From Siderastrea radians (lineage: Eukaryota > Cnidaria > Anthozoa > Scleractinia > Rhizangiidae), in assembly GCA_964017195.1 (NCBI GenBank), contig OZ024898.1:12319630-12383629 (forward strand): DNA of 64,000 nucleotides, given 5' to 3'. The notes under the pieces were generated by a model. The model did no database searches and was not told the DNA's origin. It saw nothing but the letters and a program-made list of their open reading frames with translations. The position numbers were made by a program, and so were the translations under genes. Below, one piece after another: positions 55,597-64,000 of the stretch. Every line of letters starts with the position of its first letter. Position 1 is the first letter of the stretch.

Positions 55597-57935
55597 GTAA
55601 GTAAAATTCTTTAATTGACAAAAACAACCAATCCTCTTTGCTGCGAGGTTAGGGGTGAGATTACAACATGATTTAATAGCGTGGGTCACATCAGGGGTCA
55701 ACTTTAAACAATTTTATTATTTATTTATTTATATATTTTTGTTCTTTCACTGAATTCGCAAAAATGAAAAGTAAGTAGTTTAAATAATACTAACTTTACT
55801 AGAAGGGTAGATGTTCTATACATTTTTACGCTTGACTAAGCCTCTAAATATAGAAATCCATCGCACTTTAAATGAACAGAGACTATGTAGTACACGAGTG
55901 GCCTCCGTGCTCTCACCTACTACTACATATTTGCACGTTTCTTTTTTCTGTGGTTTAAGAGAAAAAGTTCAAGTTTACTTCTCCTGTGTTCGTTAAATTC
56001 AGCATAAAAATCTCCCATTTCGTTTTTGCGGAGTTGGGGACGGTAGTGCAATGAGAGTGCTGACACCTTCTATCAGTGTGGCCCAGTTTAACTTAACTGA
56101 AAGTGATAGGCAAATAGACTAAGTATACACATGTTGGCCTAAGAAAAATGTTGAAAAACTAGATAAAAATGTTTTAAAAAGTTAAAAAATGCTCTTGAAA
56201 ATACTGAACGCTTTTGATCATTAAAATTATCATCAGACATAAAAAACGTTCGGTTTTCTGAAATTTTTAAAATATTTTGATCTAATTTGTAAACATAGGG
56301 TAAGTATATTGCCAGAATATATCCTAGGCAATGTTGGCGTCTCCGGTGTTTACCGATCGGTAACAGTTCTATTTAGCACACTTTTACAGCAAGAGGTTTG
56401 CAAGCTTGACCGCGTTAACCGCAAGCTTGAAGCGAACTTGCGAAAAAGGACACTTTTAGTGTTACAATTAAGTATCAGGCCTACCGTTGAAGATCAAATC
56501 TCCGAATGTGTTGGAAGCAGTTCAAGAAGCTGAGAAATATAAGCTAACATCTACTGTATAAGTAGATGCTTATGAAGAAAATGTCGAATTTTCGCTTTTT
56601 TGAGAATTAATAAAATTCTCTCTTACAGGTATTGCTAATATGTTGTCTACAGGTCAAACTTACTACTACGAATTGATTCTGAATTTTTTACTGTGGGTTA
56701 TACGGTCAGTTTTGGAGTAGATTGGGGTAAAAAAAAGTCGATTTGCGATTTTTTTGCGACCTCCTTGGTGAGCAAAGCTGAGCATGCGTGCAACTCAAGC
56801 GCGCTCTGAAATAAGGCAATATGGCGTGTGCGATAAACATAAGTATTTTTACAACAACTACTCGAGGTTTTTGTCAAACTTTTTTGCAATTTGCGATTTT
56901 TTTGCATAAAAAACGTTCGGTTTTCTGAAATTTTTAAAATATTTTGATCTAATTTGTAGACATAGGGTAAGTATATTGACAGAATATATCCTAGGCAATG
57001 TTGGTGTCTCCTGTGTTTACCGATTGGTAACAGTTCTATTTAGCACACTTTTATAACAGGAGGTTTGCAATAGTTTTATTTTGACCTTGCTCCTTCGCTA
57101 AAAGAAGTAATTATTAACCGCAAGCTTGAAGCTAACTTGCGGAAAAAGACACTTCCAGTGTTACTGAATTAAGTATCAGGCCTACCGTTGAAGTTCAAAT
57201 CTCCGAATGTGTTGTAAGCAGTTCAAGAAGCTCAGAAATATAAGCTAACATCTACTGTATAAGTAGATGCTAATGAAGAAAATGTCGAATTTTCGCTTTT
57301 TTGAGAATTAATAAAATTCTCTCTTACAGGTATTGCTAATATGTTGTCTACAGGTCAAACTTACTACTACGAATTGATTCTGAATTTTTTACTGTGGGTT
57401 ATACGGTCAGTTTTGGAGTAGATTGGGGTAAAAAAAGTCGATTTGCGATTTTTTTGCGACCTCCTTGGTGAGCAAAGCTGAGCATGCGTGCAACTTAAGC
57501 GCGCGCTGAAATAAGGCAATAAGGCGTGTGCGATAAACATGAGTATTTTTACAACAACTGCTCGAGGTTTTTGTCAAGGTTTAACAGATATTTTATACCG
57601 GTAGCGCTCACCAAATTCGTCAAGGCTTCGTCCGTTCATGATAAAGAATGTTAATAGTACGCCACGAGCGATTTCTAAAAGCCAGATTTCAGAGGTGTTT
57701 TCAGCTTTTTCTCAATGATGGCGTCAAGTATTGCACGCGCGAAAAAAATGGCGTCAGAGAGAATTTCTCAGCGCGCGCAATTGTCTCTCAGAAAAACTGT
57801 AGTAAGCCACCTTAACTACTTTGTGTTCGTTACCTCGCTGTGCAGACCTGTTTTTAATCAGGATTCTACGCCCAGCGTTCTCGGGAGTTTGTTAAATGTT
57901 GGACGGTCGTTTGTCGCCTTTCTAATAGACCATGC

Positions 57936-57937
57936 TT

Positions 57938-58000
<63 letters not shown>
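57936..58000. repeat. TTTA microsatellite (copy 2, expanded)
   Basis: Equivalent of 47796-47835 but 24 bases (six units) longer. This is the largest difference between the two duplication copies. Confidence 0.9.
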
Positions 58001-58790
58001 TGTATCTATCTATCTGTCTATCTACTCATTTACTCGTTTTTTCTTATTTATTCATATATATATTTTTTATTACTTTTATTCAAATGTTTCTTTATCCTAT
58101 AGCCACTCAACGCATATGACATGATAATGCATACAAAAACGTTTTGTTATTAAATTTACCTTTAAAAAATGCATAAATGAGATCACAAGTACAAAAAGCT
58201 TTTAATCAGCTATTACTGGACAAATTTTTAAATACGACTTTTCAAGACATAAGGGAACCTAAAGAAATTCTAACTCAACTTATTTAACGCTCATTTCGAA
58301 CTCACCTCTATGTCACATCTAAATCAAATAGCCGCCTGTTGGCAAAAATCAAAGTCACAGACGTAAAAGGAACACCGCAGTTCACAAAACATTAGAGCTA
58401 AATTGGTCATCACTTTGTTAGACCCGGTTGCTGGTTTATGCTTGCAGCTCCAAGCTTAAGCTCAGGTAAAAGGATCCCCAGAAGATCATCATGAGAAAAG
58501 CAATATTAAAATAGTTCGATTCTTCCGATTCTTCGCTTGCGAATGTGCTTGCACCTATGAACACAATATGTCAGCGTAATACACTGAATAAACTCACACT
58601 ATGTCTTTATCGTTAATTAAAATAAGTATATGGTGTTAAATTCAGTCATTTTTGGCTGAATTTGTCATGCAACAATTCTGTAGGATTACATGACAACTTT
58701 CACTGAACATTTAATTTAGCTAGTCTTTCTTTATAGTAAATAAAACAATACGGCACTATTTACTAACGGGATGTGATTATTTGCTAATAG

Positions 58791-58862
58791 GGATTTGGAA
58801 AACAACCAGCTGAAGGAACTGCCCAAAGGTGTTTTTGATAACAATGCTAACCTGAAAACCCT
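58791..58862 (+). CDS. LRR exon 8 (type B, copy)
   Basis: Identical to exons 2 and 5, 10,165 bases after exon 5. It is the last LRR exon seen: the type C exon expected near 62.5 kb is absent because the sequence there switches to an exon-less unit. Where the transcript continues is outside the window. Confidence 0.82.
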
Positions 58863-59649
58863 GTAAGTGAAATTCTTTAATTGACAAAAACAACTAATCC
58901 TCTTTGCTGCGAGGTTATGGATGAGATTACAACATAATTTAATAGCGTGGGTCACATACATCAACTTTAAACAATTTTATTTATCTATTTATTTATTTAT
59001 TTATTTATTTTTGTTCTTTCACTCATCTCGCAAAAATAAAAAGCAAGCAATTTAAATAGTACTAACTTTACTAGAAGGGTAGATGTTCTACACATTTTTC
59101 CGCTTGACTAAGCCTCTAAAAATAGAAATCCATCGCACTTCAAATGAACAGAGACTATGTAGTACACGAGTGGCCTGCCTGCTCTCACCTACTACTACAT
59201 ATTTGCGCGTTTCTTTTTTCTGTGGTTTAAGAGAAAAAGTTCAAATTTACTTCTCCAGTGTTCGTTAAATTCAGCATAAAAATCTCACATTTCGTTTTTG
59301 CGGAGTTAGGGACGTTAGTGCGGTGAGAGTGCTGACACCTTCTATCAGTGTGGCCCAGTTTAACTCAACTGAAAGTGATAGGGAGATAGACTAAGTATAC
59401 ACATGTTCGCCTAAGATTAATGTTGAAAAACTAGGTAAAAATGTTTTAAAAAGTTAAAAAATACTCTTGAAAATACTGAACGTTTTTGATCATTAAAATT
59501 TATAATCAGACACAAAAAACGTACGGTATTCTTAAATTTTTAAAATATTTTGATCTAATTTGTAAACATAGGGTAAGTATAGTGACAGAATATATCCTAG
59601 GCAATGTTGGCGTCTCTTGTGTTTACCGATCGGCAACAGTTCTATTTAA

Positions 59650-62270
59650 CACACTTTTACAGCAAGAGGTTTGCAATAGTTTTATTTTGACCTTGCTCCT
59701 AGCTAAAAGAACTAATTATTAACCGCAAGCTTGAAGCGAACTTGCGAAAAAGGACACTTTTAGTGTTACAATTAAGTATCAGGCCTACCGTTGAAGATCA
59801 AATCTCCGAATGTGTTGGAAGCAGTTCAAGAAGCTGAGAAATATAAGCTAACATCTACTGTATAAGTAGATGCTTATGAAGAAAATGTTGAATTTTCGCT
59901 TTTTTGAGAATTAATAAAATTCTTTCTTAGAGATTTTGCTCATATTTTGTCTACAGGTGAAACTTACTACTATGAATTGATTCTGAATTTTTTACTGTGG
60001 GTTATACGGTCAGTTTTGGAGTAGATTGGGGTAAAAAAAGTCGATTTGCGATTTTTTTGCGACCTCCTTGGTGAGCAAAGCTGAGCATGCGTGTAACTTA
60101 AGCGCGCGCTGAAATAAAGCAATATGGCGCGTACGATAAACATAAGAATTTTTACAACAACCTCTCGAGGTTCCTGTCAAGGTTTACAGTGAAACCCATT
60201 CAACCATGAACGCCTAAAATTATTTCTGGAATGTTTATTGTTCTGCGACCAATCAGATTCGAGACGTAACCGCAACAAACCGCAAAAAGTAATTAGCTGA
60301 AAGGTTTCGATCACGAAACGAGTCGGTGGCTTTTGTGTCCACGATAAATTCTCAGTTTCACCGCCGATTAACGAACATTCTGAATTTTTTTTCTACTTCA
60401 GAGTTTATGCATAAGCAAAGAATAACTATAAACGATATTTTACTGAAAAGAGATAAATAATCGAACAGACACGGCTAGACAGCGCATCTGGGAGCAGAAT
60501 AATTGTATTCAGTTTTTCATTTTTTAAAGAACGGCCTCTCCGGTGTTGTCAGTTATAATCATTTGTAGGTTTCAGCCTTTTCCCTGTTTGACCAAAACAG
60601 TTTACAGAATAAACTTTGCAAAAGTTTCCCTTTACCCTCCTTTGGTGTGGAGAACAGTGCGTCAAGCTCATTCACGGCAAAACTCTTCCGTCCAAGATGT
60701 CTCGCAAGCTGTTAGCTGAACATTTTAAGTTATGGACATGAAACAACGAGCTGGATTTTTCTTCCACGATTCTCAATTTTTTTATACCCTTTGGAAATAC
60801 TGAAGTTGTTATTCTTTTCTATTTCAGATAGCTTCTGTATGAGCGAAGGATAGACGGCACAAGTGAACAAATGTCCAGTTCTAGTAGAAGCAATTCGCGC
60901 GTTTAGTATATTTTTAAACTTGCATAAACATCCCATTTATCACTTCTTTGGTTTTGCCTCAAAACGTGCTTGTTTTTGGCCGTCATTTGATGTTTTCGAT
61001 TCCGTCGGTCCAAAGTAACACAACTACCGAACTGAGACCTAAATAGCCAATCAAAAGCGAATGTAATTTTTCAAAATTTTTGCAACGGTACGCAAGTTGC
61101 ACGCATGTTTGTATCTGCAACGGCAGGCGTGTTTGTGTTTGCTGTGAAAACTCGGGTCTAACAGAAACTACAGTAATTATTGCTCTACTGCAATAATCGG
61201 CGGTGAAACTGAGAATTTATTGTGGACGCAAAAGCCACCAACTCGATTTGTGATCGAGACCTCTCAGCTAATTACTCTTGCGGTTTGTTGCGGTTACGTC
61301 TCGAATCTGATAGGTCACAGAACAATAAACATTCCAGAAATAATTGTAGGCGTTCATGGTTTAACGGGTTTCACTGTAACAGATATTTCATACCGGTAGC
61401 GCTCACCAACTTTGTCAAGGCTTCGTCCATTCATGATAAAGAATGTTAATAGTACGCCACGAGGGATTTCTACAAGCCAGATTTCAGAGGTGTTTTCAGC
61501 TTTTTCTCGATAAACGAACTCGGTGACCCCACTTTTTTATTCCGTTTATTTAAGGAAAATACGACTTTACATGATATATTCAAATTTGAAGCAGTTTTCA
61601 TTATTCAATTTTGAAATATTCCGGTTGATTCACTATTACAGTCCGATTTTAGGCTTTTCACTGGAACCGTACAGACGCTCCATTTGCCTATTATTTCAAA
61701 TTAGTTTCACTGTTATGGCAATTTTAAGACGTTTTGCTGTAACATTGTACTTCTATCATAAGAATAATGCTTATATTTCATTGTCAGTTATAGCTTTGTT
61801 GAAGTAATGGGTGTCTCTAGTACAAGGATAGGTTTTTTTAATATTGCTGTCTAAGGATAGCAAAGTACCTATGTACTACAGCCCCGTAGCGTGAAATCAG
61901 ACGCGGTGACCCCCACTTTTTATTCTATTTTTTTAATGTACTAGGTCTAATTAGTAACTCTGCAAAGTTTCAACAAATTCTCATTACAACTTCTTTTTCG
62001 ATGGAATCACCTTAACTACTTTGTGTTCGTTACCTCGCTGTGCGGACCTGTTTTTAATCAGGATTCTACGCCCGGCGTTCTCGGGAGTTTGTTCAATGTT
62101 GGATGGTCGTTTGACGCCTTTCTTATAGACCAGGCTTTTAGTTATTTATTTATTTATTACTCTATCAATCTTTCTGTCTATTCATTTATTTGTTTTTTGT
62201 TCATTCATTTATTTATTTTGCATTACTTTTATTGAAGTGTTTCTTTATGCTATAACCACGCAACATATAT
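59650..62270 (+). repeat. 10.15 kb tandem duplication, partial copy 3
   Basis: Matches the start of copies 1 and 2 through the Tc1-type element and on to about 62270. It then drifts to the exon-less unit type (GATATTGTATAC instead of GATACTGTATAC, then fully diverged by 62420). Confidence 0.82.
60187..61376. mobile_element. Tc1/mariner-type element, copy 3
   Basis: Same element in the partial third duplication copy, with the same TA flanks. Confidence 0.9.
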
Positions 62271-63404
62271 GACATGATATTGTATACAAAAAAGTTTTTA
62301 TTAAATTTATGAAAAACAAAATGCATAAATGAGATCACAAGTACAAAAAGCTTTTAATCAGCTATAACTGGACACTTTTTTAAATACGACTTTTCAAGAC
62401 GTGTGGGAAACCTAAAGAAATCCTAACGCAACATATTTATCGCTCATTTCGAACTCACGTCTATGTCACATCTAAATGAAACAGCCGCCTGTTGCCAAAA
62501 ATCGAAGTGACAGAAGTAAAGAGACTGACACCACTGTTCACAAAACATGAGAGCTAAATTGGTCATCACTTTGTTAGACCTGCTTGCTGGTTTTTCCTTG
62601 CAGCTCCAAGCATAAGCTCAGGTACAAGGATCCCCAGAAGATCATAGAAACGCAATATCAAAACAGTTCGATTCTTGCGATTCTTCGCTTGCGAATGTGC
62701 TTGCACCTATGAATACCATATTTCAGTGTCATACACTGAATAATGTCTTTATGGTTAATTAAATAAGTATATCGTGTTAATTTCAGTCATTTTTTTGGCC
62801 GAATTTCTCATCCAATAGTTTTGTAGGAATATGATGAGGATTATTGTACCCTTTCACGCCTCTCAATGCCAATCCCAAGACAGGTTATTTTGTATTGTGC
62901 ATGCACTATTAAAAGATACAATTTGCATGAAAAGGAAAGTTGTTTCGAAGCATGTGCACTCATTTTTCCAGCCAGTTGCGAACATTAAGGACGCTGATGC
63001 GTTTTCAAAAGTCTAGTTTTTTAATTCCCTTTTTCTTTCCCTAGTTTTTGTTTGTTTTTTGTTGTTTTTTTTCTAACGCTTCCAATTGTCCAACTTTATA
63101 GTGTAGACAATTGGAAACGTTACAGACAAATAATAATGCGACTTTGTTTTTCGTTTGCACTTGTATTGCAAAGATTTGTTTCAACGACGATGAACGGAAG
63201 AAAACGTGATTCCCAAGTCGCAAATAAATCCGAGAACGCTGTAGGAGCGATTTTAGAACACCCAGCCACTTAAAGAACGAGGCATATGGAAACAAAAGAA
63301 CCCATATCAGTCTTATTTAACGACACGAGCTATGGTAAATCTGTATTCTGAATTATCAACAAGGGCTGTTACAAGCAAACAGCGCTAAAATACTGTCATA
63401 TGGA
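62271..63404 (+). repeat. LRR-array-related unit without LRR exon (copy III, truncated by gap)
   Basis: Closer to 31740-32870 than to the adjacent C unit: TTTCGAACTCACGTCTATG, the CATAAG form of the 18-base segment, and the alternative 500-base segment at 62830-63270. At 63275-63345 it keeps the original sequence that the inverted patch replaced at 32750. Confidence 0.75.
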
Positions 63405-63427
63405 NNNNNNNNNNNNNNNNNNNNNNN
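63405..63427. other. Assembly gap (23 N)
   Basis: Run of N. The sequence before it (TACTGTCATATGGA) departs from the paralogue (TACTGTCAACTCC) for the last bases, so the join may be approximate. Confidence 0.99.
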
Positions 63428-64000
63428 TCGGCCGCCGTACATTCGGTCAGAAATTGTAGGAGGGAATAAGCAAAATTGCATCGACGACTGTGTAGCGGAA
63501 GTCCGACTTACTTAATTGAGAGTATATCACAAAAGTCGCAGACAGCACAGACACACTAGGACGACAGAAAGTTCTGTTAGGAACAGGAAAATATCGACAA
63601 GTTCAACTTTTGGTGAAAGAATAGTCAACAGATTCCTTTTACAGCTATGAAAAGAATATTGCATTGTCCAATTATTCAAGTATACATGTAGCGTGTACAC
63701 TGTCCCATTAATGTTCAAATCAGGGCATCTCTTTCTTCGAATAACGTGCTGACAGGAGATCAGCCAGTAGAAAAAAAACATTAAATGTTCCTTGTGTGAT
63801 AAGAGGCCTCGCCAAAACAGAAGGGAAAGTGTGATAAGGGTACTGCCTGAGAAAGAAAACGTGACAAGATTATTCCTAGTTCGAACGCGCCGAAACAGAA
63901 AGACATGCAAAGAATGACCCCCCTCGTTCCACGAAGGAGACAACCACCTTCAACTGTGAACTCCTCTTGTTTTGAATAATCAATCTTGAGCTCTTCAGGA
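63428..64000. other. No gene recognised after the gap
   Basis: A short stretch (63868-63915) resembles 23310-23360. A 138-codon - strand frame has no recognisable motif and is probably chance. Confidence 0.4.

Larger units (their letters stand above)
49485..59649 (+). repeat. 10.15 kb tandem duplication, copy 2
   Basis: Near-identical to copy 1. Visible differences are TTTA repeat lengths (52977 region one unit shorter, 57936-58000 six units longer) and single bases such as 55755 (GAATTC for GAACTC) and 55897 (ACACGAG for ACACTAG). Confidence 0.85.

Noticed and set aside
63527..63943. 138-residue - strand frame after the gap
   Set aside because: No domain, no splice context and no similarity to anything else here except a short repeat; likely chance.

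Overview
The window looks like an intergenic-to-intronic stretch of an animal nuclear genome, most likely an anthozoan cnidarian such as a stony coral. The base composition is AT-rich and there are no long open genes. Single-domain exons have symmetric intron phases: an Ig exon is phase 1-1 and LRR exons are phase 2-2. The repeats are diverse: a BEL/Pao retrotransposon, a Penelope-like GIY-YIG relic, tRNA-derived tandem repeats and many fold-back DNA elements. The taxon is an inference; nothing here fixes the species. There is no bacterial operon, phage or CRISPR.

Left part (1-20 kb). A 1.03 kb fold-back element is followed by one Ig-domain exon on the + strand (1371-1589). Next come a Penelope-like GIY-YIG remnant, a GAT microsatellite beside a G-quadruplex tract, and a BamHI-like minisatellite. 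A pol III tRNA-like repeat array follows: one inverted copy and three direct copies at 6.1-7.1 kb. A decayed BEL/Pao element lies on the - strand at 9.2-15.24 kb. It has both LTRs, gag, aspartic protease, RT, RNase H and integrase; its RT has lost a large block and then suffered a 274 bp tandem duplication. Several hairpin or TIR elements follow, one of them TTAA-flanked (18379-19089).

Middle part (20.4-35 kb). Two diverged copies of a roughly 3.5 kb repeat unit are related to the LRR units further right but carry no LRR exon. The first is interrupted by a 5.43 kb nearly palindromic element (25689-31119) flanked by TTAA. The second copy supplies the empty site.

Right part (35-64 kb). This is a tandem array of eight 72 bp, phase 2-2 exons on the + strand, each encoding one 24-residue leucine-rich repeat and spaced 2.6-3.7 kb apart. 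On top of the older units lies a nearly identical 10.15 kb tandem duplication: copy 1 at about 39.34-49.48 kb, copy 2 at 49.49-59.65 kb, and a partial copy 3 to about 62.27 kb. Each full copy carries the same three LRR exons in the order C-D-B and the same passenger transposons: a TA-flanked Tc1/mariner-type element and a helicase/zinc-finger DNA transposon. Copies differ mainly by tetranucleotide repeat length and a few bases. They are therefore either very recent duplications, so LRR number may vary between alleles, or an assembly duplication. A 23-base gap of N lies at 63405-63427.

Together the window shows how an LRR receptor gene can grow and lose exons by segmental duplication in a transposon-rich intron landscape. 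The gene's start, end and other domains are outside the window, so its function cannot be named.
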